From: Muribaculaceae bacterium
GTDB taxonomy: Bacteria; Bacteroidota; Bacteroidia; Bacteroidales; Muribaculaceae
Direction of reading: 5' to 3'
Assembly: GCA_022510445.1 (NCBI GenBank)
Contig: JAFLTN010000004.1
Span: forward strand, 1-47,327
DNA length: 47,327 nucleotides
How positions within the stretch are numbered: the stretch's first letter is position 1; every line of letters starts with the position of its first letter. Below, one piece after another: positions 9,001 through 16,430 of the stretch. The notes under the pieces are model-generated. The model was given only the letters and a program-made list of their open reading frames with translations. It had not been told where the DNA came from and did not search any database. A program made the translations under genes and the position numbers.

Positions 9001-10050
9001 GATATCGTTGCAACTAATGCAGCAAACGGCTGGCCAAGACCAATATATTGGGTAACTACAGTAGGCGATGATTACCATTTAGGCCTAACCCCATATCTGA
9101 GGTCGACCGGAATGGCCCATCAATTGGTGCCTACCATGCAGGATGGTTTGCCTGCAAGGACCGACCGTGCTTACGATGTTGTCACTAAGAAATATCGTTG
9201 GGGAGGTGCCGACTTCACTGAAGGGAAAGCTCCCTATTTCGATGAGACAGCCCGAAGAATGTTGCTGACAACAAGGTCTTCAATGCTTGATGTGGTCTCT
9301 GAACTCATCTATGACGGCGACAGATCGTCAAATCCCGATGAAAGAACCGATTATTACAAAAAGGCACTTGAAGTGGCTGATCTTATCGAAACAAAACTTG
9401 ACGAACGCACTGCCCCCTACGGGCTTAGCATAGCCGCAACCTTAGGTGAGGCCTACTGCGAACTTGGCGAACCTTCAAGACTTGATGACAAGAAACTCAC
9501 AGAAAAGGGACTTGAAATTATATGGAAACTGCTTGAACGTTATACCCCATATCTTGCATATAACCGTAACATAGCATACAGTTTCGGATCTGCACCGCTT
9601 ACTCCTGAAACAAGACTTATCCCTTATCAGTTCTATCATTTCATCCAACTCTATGAAAAATTCGGAGGAAGCATTCAGAAAGTAGAGGAGCTTGTAAACA
9701 AATATGGACTGACTGTTCAGGAACTGGAAGACAACTACAATAAGGCTTACCGACAGGGTTATTCGACTGGCCCTGATGAAGCGACATTGCAGTCGTATGC
9801 CGAAGAGATTGCAAAATATTGTGAGATTGCAAATGAGCTATCCAAACTTTCGCCCGAAGAATATGCAAAACGCAGTGATGAAGAAAAATTAATAGACTCA
9901 ATGCTGAATATGGCCATCGACTATTATTCTACCCTTGACGGCCAAATGACCCAGCTTGAGAAATATGAAAATTTCAGAAAACTTGACCGCGCACGTTCAA
10001 AACGGCTTGGAGAGGAATATGAGGCTCATAATCCGGGAGCAGGCATTTAA
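6010..10050 (+). CDS. DUF2723 family membrane protein, probable protein O-glycosyltransferase
   Basis: A very large (1346-residue) polytopic protein. The N-terminus carries the DUF2723 hallmark: after the first TM helix comes TASYWDCGEFI (residues ~32-42), then GHPPGNPIF (~51-59), which looks like the acidic first-loop motif of GT-C glycosyltransferases. About ten TM helices run to residue ~370. A soluble part, further TM pairs (~640-720 and ~790-815) and a long soluble C-terminal half with TPR-like helices follow. The human DUF2723 protein TMEM260 is an O-mannosyltransferase, and Bacteroidetes have a general protein O-glycosylation pathway. A periplasmic protein O-glycosyltransferase is therefore the best guess, though substrate and donor are unknown. 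It appears to have its own promoter and heads the run to hemD. Confidence 0.87.
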   Translation: MLTKKYKLINNLGGWFVFIIALITYWLTLEPTASYWDCGEFIIQADKLEVGHPPGNPIFMLTARFFANFATDAGSISVMVNAMSGLLSALTILLLFWTITHLVRRLVVRDSQRKEITLQQYLAIMGSGLVGSLAYCWSDTFWFSAVEGEVYAFSSFCTALVFWLILKWEDHADSPHSDRYLILIAYIIGVSVAVHLLNLLCIPAIVLVFAYRKWKDMTLVKSLVTLVVGFVIIALVLFGLVPGFIKVAQQFELLFVNGFHLSYNSGAIFYALLTAGIFIWTLSELYRQKSGLWIRISFLLSLAISGIFFFGDTFVIGWFLLAFVAFLLFSKYGRNLSVRVLSVIMWSIAVIFTGYSSYALILIRSSADTPMNQNSPDNVFDLATYLNREQYGENPLIYGETLYSSPMKQSYFTARDTVGYMEDGTAVTLATPYYNSVIDKGKPQYAKGVEGALPVSEYGFLSEDENRDNAAQSQRGGDYYVKKDYKPEPKLNPELNMLFPRIYSRMHRDAYKQWVRLDTTPGSLVAIHAIDQNTGEQIPEYDTQKEPTFNQFTGRYMYPEKYVFKPSFRQNLEYFFNYQLNHMYLRYFMWNFAGRQNDINNQQGELDAGNWISGIPFIDNTRLGDQNLLPDDLGKNNAGHNVYFMLPLILGIIGLIWQSFAGKRGIEQFWVVFFLFFMTGIAIVLYLNQPPNQPRERDYAFAGSFYAYAIWIGMGVAALWRIFMYVTGNFILKNKEVKVLNHGFPTDSEEGKELEKKIEETEAINPPADNEEPEQLDTIINEPEKLWSVSRICAVVACLLGIIVPIQMVSQTWDDHDRSGRYAARDFAINYLESLEPNAIVFCNGDNDTFPLWYAQEVEGVRPDVKIINLSYLNSDWYANQARSQSYEAAPIDMTATPADYAFGKSDVAVLGRETAPADLLSSLKLYYQGYGKEYNGYPAFPSAVVTIPVDKKAVIERGLVSPKDTADIVDKIVINLRNTASFMSKGYLSLGEILMLDIVATNAANGWPRPIYWVTTVGDDYHLGLTPYLRSTGMAHQLVPTMQDGLPARTDRAYDVVTKKYRWGGADFTEGKAPYFDETARRMLLTTRSSMLDVVSELIYDGDRSSNPDERTDYYKKALEVADLIETKLDERTAPYGLSIAATLGEAYCELGEPSRLDDKKLTEKGLEIIWKLLERYTPYLAYNRNIAYSFGSAPLTPETRLIPYQFYHFIQLYEKFGGSIQKVEELVNKYGLTVQELEDNYNKAYRQGYSTGPDEATLQSYAEEIAKYCEIANELSKLSPEEYAKRSDEEKLIDSMLNMAIDYYSTLDGQMTQLEKYENFRKLDRARSKRLGEEYEAHNPGAGI

Positions 10051-10062
10051 CCTCAGAAGATA

Positions 10063-10695
10063 ATGTTTATAGAGAGGCCTCCGTTCTGGTTCAGGCTACT
10101 GTTTCCCGATGCGATTTTCAGGCTGCCTGCACCATCAGGCGAAAAGCCGGCGCTATTCCTGACCTTCGACGACGGGCCTATTCCGGAAGTGACTCCATGG
10201 GTGCTCGAAGTTCTTGAACGATATAACATAAAGGCTACTTTCTTTATGGTGGGACAGAACATAGAGAGACATCCAGATTTACTTGATGAAGTGAGAAACA
10301 GGGGACACCATGCCGCCAATCACTCGCTTCATCATATAAAAGGCCACAGCTGTTCTGCTGAGGAATATATGAAAGACGTGGAGGCCGGATACAAGCTGAC
10401 CGGATCAAGTCTTTACAGGCCTCCTCACGGATGGCTAAGCCCTCGACAATTGAAACTGGTTAAAGAGAACCATTATGTTGTGATGTTTGATGTTGTCACT
10501 CGTGACTATAGCCGGCATCTTACTTCGCGGGATGTGGTAAGAAACATAAAAAAATACACAAGAAACGGTTCCATAATCGTATTTCATGATTCATTGAAAA
10601 GCTTTCCGAGGCTAAAGGAAGCATTGCCGGAAAGCATCGACTGGCTCTTGAGCCGGGGTTATGACTTCAAATTGCTGGAACCTCATTTAACATAA
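10063..10695 (+). CDS. Polysaccharide deacetylase (NodB domain) family protein
   Basis: A 210-residue carbohydrate esterase 4 type protein. The metal and catalytic motifs are in order: TFDDGP (residues 34-39, with catalytic base and metal Asp), NHSLHH (about 86-91, metal histidines), RPPHG (about 118-122) and IVFHDS (near the C-terminus). Family members remove N- or O-acetyl groups from peptidoglycan, chitooligosaccharides or other glycans using a divalent metal. No signal peptide is evident, so it may act in the cytoplasm or at the inner membrane face. It lies 12 bases after the DUF2723 gene, and a glycan-modifying partnership with that protein is plausible but unproven. The NHSLHH motif has Ser where Thr is commoner, a mild variation. 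Confidence 0.9.
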   Translation: MFIERPPFWFRLLFPDAIFRLPAPSGEKPALFLTFDDGPIPEVTPWVLEVLERYNIKATFFMVGQNIERHPDLLDEVRNRGHHAANHSLHHIKGHSCSAEEYMKDVEAGYKLTGSSLYRPPHGWLSPRQLKLVKENHYVVMFDVVTRDYSRHLTSRDVVRNIKKYTRNGSIIVFHDSLKSFPRLKEALPESIDWLLSRGYDFKLLEPHLT

Positions 10696-10715
10696 CTGGG
10701 GAAAGGACTATTACA

Positions 10716-11735
10716 ATGGAAAATTCAGGAAATAAAAAAGTGTTGGTTGTCGGAGCGGGTGGATTTGCCGGAGGTTTTATTGTTGAGGAAGGCCTGAAAC
10801 GCGGTTATGAAATGTGGGCAGGAATAAGGGAAACCACCTCAAGAAAATATCTTACCGACCCGCGGATCAAATTTGCCGTTTTCGATTTTGACAATCCGGA
10901 ATCTTTAGCAGAAACCATGAGAGAAAGCATGCCGGCTGAAGAAAAATGGGATTGGATTGTCTATAACCTCGGAGCCACTAAAGCCATAAGCTTTTCAGAT
11001 TTTTCCAAAGTAAACTATGAATATCTGAAACATTTTCTGGAGGCCCTGAAATCATCAGAAAAAATACCGGAAAGGCTGCTTTATATGAGTTCTCTGTCGG
11101 TATTAGGTCCGGGACATGAAACCGACGGTGGAAAATTCACCGAAAAAGACATACCGAGACCCAACACACGGTATGGTGCCTCAAAACTTAAGGCAGAGAT
11201 GCTCCTGAATATGGAAGGGCTTCCATATATAATCTTCAGGCCCACCGGCATATATGGTCCCCGTGACAAAGACTATTTCTTGATGCTTAAATCAATGTCG
11301 AAAGGATTTGATTTTTCGGCCGGCTATAAAAAACAACTTCTCACATTTATTTATGTGGAAGATCTTGCCCGGGCTGTGTTTGACGCACTGGAAAAAGCTC
11401 CTGCCAATCAGACTTATATAATTTCCGAAGATAAGGAATATTCACAGAAAGAATTCAGAAAATTAGCATCAGCCTCCTTAGGGAAGAAAGGTATTCTCGG
11501 GGTTCCCATGCCATTGTGGGCAGTGAAGGCAGTTTCGGCCGTAGCAGAGAAAATCGGTGTTGCAAGAATGAAACCCTCCACCCTGAACCGCGATAAATAT
11601 AACATAATGAAGCAACGGAACTGGAGCGCCGACATATCCAAAGCAAAAAAAGATTTCGGATTTAATCCCAAGGTGTCACTTCCGGAAGGTATAGACAAGG
11701 CAGTGGAATGGTACAGGAAGGAGAACTGGCTCTGA
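10716..11735 (+). CDS. NAD(P)-dependent epimerase/dehydratase, extended SDR family
   Basis: A 339-residue Rossmann-fold protein. The dinucleotide-binding motif VVGAGGFAGG is at residues 8-17, and the active site YGASKLKAE supplies the Tyr-x3-Lys pair with an upstream 'YMSSLSVLG' serine. IIFRPTGIYGP is the typical extended-SDR segment after the active site. Such enzymes act on nucleotide sugars, dihydroflavonol-like or steroid-like substrates. The sequence alone does not identify the substrate. The gene sits between a polysaccharide deacetylase and a membrane protein, which leans slightly towards sugar metabolism. The DUF4271 gene starts 28 bases before its stop, so the two are translationally coupled. 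Confidence 0.88.
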   Translation: MENSGNKKVLVVGAGGFAGGFIVEEGLKRGYEMWAGIRETTSRKYLTDPRIKFAVFDFDNPESLAETMRESMPAEEKWDWIVYNLGATKAISFSDFSKVNYEYLKHFLEALKSSEKIPERLLYMSSLSVLGPGHETDGGKFTEKDIPRPNTRYGASKLKAEMLLNMEGLPYIIFRPTGIYGPRDKDYFLMLKSMSKGFDFSAGYKKQLLTFIYVEDLARAVFDALEKAPANQTYIISEDKEYSQKEFRKLASASLGKKGILGVPMPLWAVKAVSAVAEKIGVARMKPSTLNRDKYNIMKQRNWSADISKAKKDFGFNPKVSLPEGIDKAVEWYRKENWL

Positions 11736-12523
11736 ATCCGGAGAATCATTATTCAGTCCGTACTGAAGCTACCGCCGACTCAGTGGCAAACGAGCCGGAA
11801 CCTGTCTATGCGGTCATACTTACCCCTCCGGAGCGGGAACCGGCTGTCCCTCAGCGGACTGACAACCAGCTTGGAGTATCTTTTATTCTTACCGGTCTCT
11901 TCCTCCTTTTTTTGATTGTGGCCCTGAGATTCCGGAATAATATAAAATATGTGGCCTCCATTTTCAGAAACCTTATAGAGACTAAGACCCGTCATAACGT
12001 ATTTGACGACACAGTAAGAGAAACCTCACTGGTGATTCTTTTGAATATCCTGTGGTGTGGCTCAGCCGGAATAATTCTCTACGGCATCTACTCATTTTTA
12101 TCACCGGAAACCACCGTTCTTAAATTCCAGGCTTTAGAGATGACCATAGGCATGGCAGCGGCTGTGTGCTATACTCTTTTCATGTCGTTTGCTTATTACG
12201 GAGTTGGATGGATTTTTTCAGATTCAGGGCATGCACGCATGTGGCTGAAAGGATTTCTGGCAAGTCAAGGGTTAATGTCGCCTGCTTTTTTTGTAATCGC
12301 ATTACTTGCAATTTGTTATCCGAGAAGCGGGGAATCAATCTTCACTGCCGCATTTTTCATATTCATTTTGGCAAAATTTGTATTCATTTGGAAAGGTTAT
12401 AGGATTTTTTTCACTCAATTTTCGTCGTGGGTGCTTTTTTTATGCTACCTTTGCAGTCTGGAAATAGTTCCTTTATTTTTGACTTATCGTCTGGCATTTC
12501 TCTTTGGAGAACTGATTGCTTAA
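11708..12523 (+). CDS. DUF4271 family membrane protein
   Basis: A 271-residue integral membrane protein. After a ~55-residue polar N-terminus (EPEPVYAVILTPPEREP) come about seven hydrophobic segments, starting with LGVSFILTGLFLLFLIVALRF and ending with WVLFLCYLCSLEIVPLFLTY. From memory of Bacteroidetes genomes, DUF4271 genes are often found just upstream of hemD, and that arrangement is kept here (63 bases apart). The function is unknown. The start overlaps the epimerase gene by 28 bases. The next downstream ATG would remove most of the N-terminal region, so I keep the ORF-track start. Confidence 0.8.
   Translation: MVQEGELALNPENHYSVRTEATADSVANEPEPVYAVILTPPEREPAVPQRTDNQLGVSFILTGLFLLFLIVALRFRNNIKYVASIFRNLIETKTRHNVFDDTVRETSLVILLNILWCGSAGIILYGIYSFLSPETTVLKFQALEMTIGMAAAVCYTLFMSFAYYGVGWIFSDSGHARMWLKGFLASQGLMSPAFFVIALLAICYPRSGESIFTAAFFIFILAKFVFIWKGYRIFFTQFSSWVLFLCYLCSLEIVPLFLTYRLAFLFGELIA
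12446..12453 (+). promoter_or_regulatory. Possible internal promoter -7 element (TACCTTTG) for hemD
   Basis: TACCTTTG fits TAnnTTTG and lies inside the end of the DUF4271 gene, about 130 bases before hemD. No clear -33 box is present at standard spacing, so it may be chance. Confidence 0.28.
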
Positions 12524-12585
12524 ACATTTATATTGCTTAAACACAGGCCCGGCGAAATATTCTTAGCTAAGGCGCTACTTGGATT

Positions 12586-13344
12586 ATGAAGATTAAGAAG
12601 ATTCTTGTATCACAACCCCAGCCGACATCGGCAAAATCTCCCTATTTTGAAATAGCAAGCAAATTCGATGTTGAGATCACATTCAGGCCAATGATTAAAG
12701 TTGAGCCATTGACCGTGAAAGAATTCCGACAGTCAAAAATTAATCTTTCAGATTTCACCGCTGTTATTTTCACTGCACGCACAGCTGTGGATAATTTCTT
12801 CAGGATGTGTGAGGAATCAAGGGTAAATGTCCCCGACACGATGAGATATTTCTGCACAACTGAACAGATAGCGCTCTATCTGCAGAAATATATTGTCTAC
12901 CGTAAAAGGAAAATAGCTTATGGCCTCAGCGGTCATCTTGACGACCCGCAGTTTCTGGCTGCCATCCAGAAGAATAATAAGGAAAAATTCCTTATGCCGG
13001 TTTCCGACATAATGCCGGAACGTATGCAGGCGCTCGCAGCCCTGAAAATAGACCTTACACCGGCTATGATGTATCGCACGGTAAGTAATGATTTCCGGCC
13101 GGATGAAGATTTTGATTATGACCTTATCCTGTTCTTCAGCCCTGCCGGGATCGATTCCCTTCTTAAAAATTTCCCCGATTTCAATAAAGACGGGAAACAG
13201 AAAGCTGCCATCGGCACTTTCGGAGCTCCGACAGCCCAGGCTGTGAAGGAGGCCGGCCTGCGACTCGACATTGAAGCTCCTTCAAAAGAGAATCCCTCAA
13301 TGACTTCCGCACTCGACGCTTTCCTGACAAAGAACAAAGATTGA
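12586..13344 (+). CDS. hemD: Uroporphyrinogen-III synthase family protein
   Basis: A 252-residue protein with the two-domain HemD pattern. KKILVSQPQP at the N-terminus and FTAVIFTARTAVDNFF correspond to the first domain. LILFFSPAGIDSLLKNF followed by AAIGTFGAPTAQAVKEAGL is the conserved C-terminal domain that closes over the substrate. The enzyme cyclises hydroxymethylbilane to uroporphyrinogen III, the branch point to heme, siroheme and cobalamin. No other tetrapyrrole gene is in the window. The family is sequence-divergent and many gut Bacteroidales are heme auxotrophs, so the actual activity is less certain than the family assignment. Confidence 0.87.
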   Translation: MKIKKILVSQPQPTSAKSPYFEIASKFDVEITFRPMIKVEPLTVKEFRQSKINLSDFTAVIFTARTAVDNFFRMCEESRVNVPDTMRYFCTTEQIALYLQKYIVYRKRKIAYGLSGHLDDPQFLAAIQKNNKEKFLMPVSDIMPERMQALAALKIDLTPAMMYRTVSNDFRPDEDFDYDLILFFSPAGIDSLLKNFPDFNKDGKQKAAIGTFGAPTAQAVKEAGLRLDIEAPSKENPSMTSALDAFLTKNKD

Positions 13345-13352
13345 TTTTTTCT

Positions 13353-13386
13353 ATCCCTTTCCTTATATCTATTTAAGGAAGGGGAT
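13353..13386. other. Inverted repeat (13-bp stem) in the hemD/PEP-binding gene spacer
   Basis: ATCCCTTTCCTTA (13353-13365) pairs with TAAGGAAGGGGAT (13374-13386) with one G-U pair and an 8-base loop. There is no U-tract after it in the plus direction (ATTATTAT follows), and the six T residues lie before it. It may be a weak terminator, an mRNA-processing hairpin or an operator. It ends 14 bases before the next start codon. Confidence 0.5.
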
Positions 13387-13400
13387 TATTATATCTGCTC

Positions 13401-16376
13401 ATGATCAACGTTAATGAATCTATGCTTTCGAAACTCTATCTCAAAGATACGGAGTTTCAGAACCTGATGCAGAAACGCATCTTTAATGTCTTGCTCATTG
13501 CCACTCCTTATGATTCGTTCATGCTTGAAGAAGATGGCCGTGTCGACGAGCAGATTTATTTTGAATATGTGGCGCTCCATCTTTCTTCACCTCCACGCTT
13601 TGTTAAAGCCGCGAATTATGAAGAGGCCTTCAGTCTTCTTAAGGAAAAGGAATTCGATCTTATAATAGCAATGCCGGGAGTGGATGTGAGTGAAACTTTC
13701 CGGGAGGCCAAGGTAATAGAAGAACTTTATCCGAATATACCCTTTGTTGTCCTCACTCCATTTTCAAAAGAGGTGAGAAGAAGGATAGCATCGGAAGACC
13801 TTACGGGAGTGGACTACGTATTCTCATGGCTCGGAGACGTCGACCTGATTCTGGCTATTATCAAGCTGATGGAAGACAAGATGAATGCCGACAACGACAT
13901 CCTCAATATAGGAGTGCAATGCATCATTGTCGTGGAGGATTCCATCAGATTCTATTCCTCGGTGCTTCCTCACCTTTTCAAATATCTCCTGATGCAAAGC
14001 CGGGAATTCTCCACTGAAGCGCTGAATGAGCATGAGCAGATGCTTCGCATGAGGGGCAGACCTAAAGTCTTGCTTGCACGCGATTACGAAGAAGCCCTGG
14101 AACTTAGTGAAAAATTCGGGAAAAACATTCTGGGCGTAATCTCCGACATGAGGTTCCCACGTGAAGGAGAAAAGGATCCGGATGCGGGTCTACGCTTCGC
14201 AGCGCAACTACGTGAAAAAGCACCTTTCACGCCAGTGATCATAGAGAGCCAGGAAAGCGATAACCGAAACAGGGTGGAAGAAGCCGGCTATATCTTTCTT
14301 GATAAAAACTCAAAGACCTTCCCTCAGGAACTCAAAAAAGCGGTGCAACATAACTTCGGGTTCGGCGATTTCATCATCAAGGATCCCTCATCGGGCAATG
14401 AGATATTGAGAATCCACAACCTCAAGGAGCTTCAGCGACAGGTCTATAATATACCTGACGATGCCTTGTTTGCCCACTGCAGCAACAACGACATTTCCAG
14501 ATGGCTTTATTCACGTGCCCTCTTCCCTATAGCGGAAGTGATACGCGGCCACAGATTCACAAAAATGGAAGAAGCGGAAACAGTGAGGAAACTGATTTTC
14601 GAAAGCATTGTGAAATACCGCAAAATGAAAAACCGTGGCGTTGTGGCCATTTTCCTAAAAGACCGTTTTGATTCCTACAGTAATTTTGCACGCATCGGTG
14701 AAGGTTCTTTAGGGGGTAAAGGACGCGGTCTGGCATTTATCGACCAGATAATAAAACGGCATCCTATCTGCGATGATTTTAATGGAGTGCAGATAACTAT
14801 TCCCCGCACCGTGGTGCTTTGCACCGATATCTTCGACGAATTCATGGAGTATAATGGACTATATAACATAGCTTTGTCAAACTCCAGCGACGAAGAGATC
14901 CTTTCTCAATTTCTGAAAGCCAAACTTCCCGAACATCTTCTCGATGATTTTCTGGCTCTATTTGATGTGACCGACAAGCCGCTTGCCGTGAGAAGTTCCT
15001 CTTTGCTCGAAGATTCCCATTACCAACCCTTTGCCGGAATCTATTCCACCTATATGGTGCCGCATATAGAAGACCGCAAGGAGATGCTTAACCTTCTGTG
15101 TGAGGCTGTTAAGGGAGTCTATGCATCGGTCTTCTATGCCGATTCCAAGGCTTATATGAATGCAACGAGCAATGTGATCGAACAAGAAAAAATGGCGATT
15201 ATCATTCAGGAAGTTGCAGGCGAAAGACACGGAGATTTCTATTATCCTACATTCTCGGGAGTGGGTCGCTCCATAAATTATTATCCCGTAGGCGATGAAG
15301 AAGCTGAAGAGGGAGTTGTGGAAGTGGCAGCCGGGCTCGGGAAATATATTGTTGACGGTGGCATGGCTTTGAGATTTTCTCCCAGGCATCCGGGACATGT
15401 GTTGCAGACATCTACCGTGGATCTGGCACTTCGTGACACTCAGAAAAATCTTTACGGACTCTCCACCACATTTGACGATTTTAAGAATTTCTCAACCGAC
15501 GAGGGTTTCAATATCCACAAAATTCCTGTGTCCGATGCCTTCAAGACAGACGCTCTGCGTTATCTCGTCTCAACTTTCGACGCCAACGACAGAATTATCC
15601 GGGACACTGATTTCGGTCCGGGGCGTAAGGTGGTGACATTTGCCAATATATTGAAACAAAATGTATTTCCATTGGCCGATGCCGTTGATTTCATGCTGTC
15701 AACCGGTCAATATGCAATGGGACGTCCTGTAGAAATAGAATTTGCAGGTAATGTGAATCCCGATGCTGTTTCTTCAGAAAATAAAGGTATTCTTTACTGG
15801 CTTCAGATACGTCCGATAGTCGACAAGAAAGAGATGCTCGATGACAAGGTGCTTGATGTAGACGATTCCAGACTTATTCTCAAATCCGATTCGGCTCTCG
15901 GCCACGGACTCATGGAGAATGTGCGTCATATTGTCTATGTCCGGCCCAAAGAATTCAACAGTGCAAGAAATCCTGAAGTGGCCGCAGAGATTGAAAAACT
16001 CAATAAAGATTTTGTAGCCAACGGAGAACCGTATATTCTTATCGGACCCGGGAGGTGGGGCTCATCAGATTCCGCTCTGGGGATACCGGTGAAATGGCCT
16101 CAGATTGCCGGGGCTCGACTCATTGTGGAGACAGCATTGCCCGGCTACCGGATAGAACCTTCTCAAGGCACTCATTTCTTTCAGAATCTCACCTCTTTCG
16201 GAGTTGGATATTTCACAGTTGATCCCACTTCGGGAAAAGGATATTTCGATTCGGAATTTCTCGACAGGCAAGAGGCAGTCTATGAAAGTGAAACTCTGAG
16301 GGTGATACGGTTCGATGAACCGCTTACCATAGCCATCAACGGCAGGAAAGGCAAAGGGATAGTAAGAAAACCCTGA
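13401..16376 (+). CDS. Two receiver domains fused to a PEP-synthase-type ATP-grasp domain
   Basis: A 991-residue cytoplasmic protein. Residues ~25-145 are a receiver-like fold whose phosphorylation strand reads FDLIIAMPGVD, with no Asp at the expected place. Residues ~173-315 are a second receiver with all key residues: the acidic pair E179-D180, phosphoacceptor D249 (ISDMRFP) and K302 (FLDKNS). From ~430 to ~806 is a PPDK/PEP-synthase ATP-binding domain, with GSLGGKGRGLAF, AVRSSSLLEDS and the closing QIRPI motif. The phosphohistidine swivel and the PEP/pyruvate barrel of true PEP synthases are missing. They are replaced by ~185 residues with GPGRWGSSDSALGIP and GTHFFQNLTSFGVGYF. It probably transfers phosphate from ATP to an unknown acceptor under two-component control. 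Both activity and partner are inferred. Confidence 0.85.
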   Translation: MINVNESMLSKLYLKDTEFQNLMQKRIFNVLLIATPYDSFMLEEDGRVDEQIYFEYVALHLSSPPRFVKAANYEEAFSLLKEKEFDLIIAMPGVDVSETFREAKVIEELYPNIPFVVLTPFSKEVRRRIASEDLTGVDYVFSWLGDVDLILAIIKLMEDKMNADNDILNIGVQCIIVVEDSIRFYSSVLPHLFKYLLMQSREFSTEALNEHEQMLRMRGRPKVLLARDYEEALELSEKFGKNILGVISDMRFPREGEKDPDAGLRFAAQLREKAPFTPVIIESQESDNRNRVEEAGYIFLDKNSKTFPQELKKAVQHNFGFGDFIIKDPSSGNEILRIHNLKELQRQVYNIPDDALFAHCSNNDISRWLYSRALFPIAEVIRGHRFTKMEEAETVRKLIFESIVKYRKMKNRGVVAIFLKDRFDSYSNFARIGEGSLGGKGRGLAFIDQIIKRHPICDDFNGVQITIPRTVVLCTDIFDEFMEYNGLYNIALSNSSDEEILSQFLKAKLPEHLLDDFLALFDVTDKPLAVRSSSLLEDSHYQPFAGIYSTYMVPHIEDRKEMLNLLCEAVKGVYASVFYADSKAYMNATSNVIEQEKMAIIIQEVAGERHGDFYYPTFSGVGRSINYYPVGDEEAEEGVVEVAAGLGKYIVDGGMALRFSPRHPGHVLQTSTVDLALRDTQKNLYGLSTTFDDFKNFSTDEGFNIHKIPVSDAFKTDALRYLVSTFDANDRIIRDTDFGPGRKVVTFANILKQNVFPLADAVDFMLSTGQYAMGRPVEIEFAGNVNPDAVSSENKGILYWLQIRPIVDKKEMLDDKVLDVDDSRLILKSDSALGHGLMENVRHIVYVRPKEFNSARNPEVAAEIEKLNKDFVANGEPYILIGPGRWGSSDSALGIPVKWPQIAGARLIVETALPGYRIEPSQGTHFFQNLTSFGVGYFTVDPTSGKGYFDSEFLDRQEAVYESETLRVIRFDEPLTIAINGRKGKGIVRKP

Positions 16377-16379
16377 AAT

Positions 16380-16415
16380 AAAATGAGCCGGGCTTTAGAG
16401 TCCGGCTCATTTTTT
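16380..16415. terminator. Strong bidirectional rho-independent terminator
   Basis: A perfect 12-bp stem, AAAATGAGCCGG (16380-16391) with CCGGCTCATTTT (16402-16413), followed by T residues on the plus strand. The A-run on the left gives a U-run for the minus strand. It sits four bases after the PEP-binding gene stop and before the end of the convergent CoA-transferase gene. Confidence 0.92.
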
Positions 16416-16430
16416 ATAAATCGAGGGGAA

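Noticed and set aside
13401-16376. Calling the gene PEP synthase or pyruvate phosphate dikinase
   Set aside because: Only the ATP-grasp half is present. The phosphohistidine and PEP/pyruvate barrel domains are missing and receivers are added, so the enzyme name would mislead.
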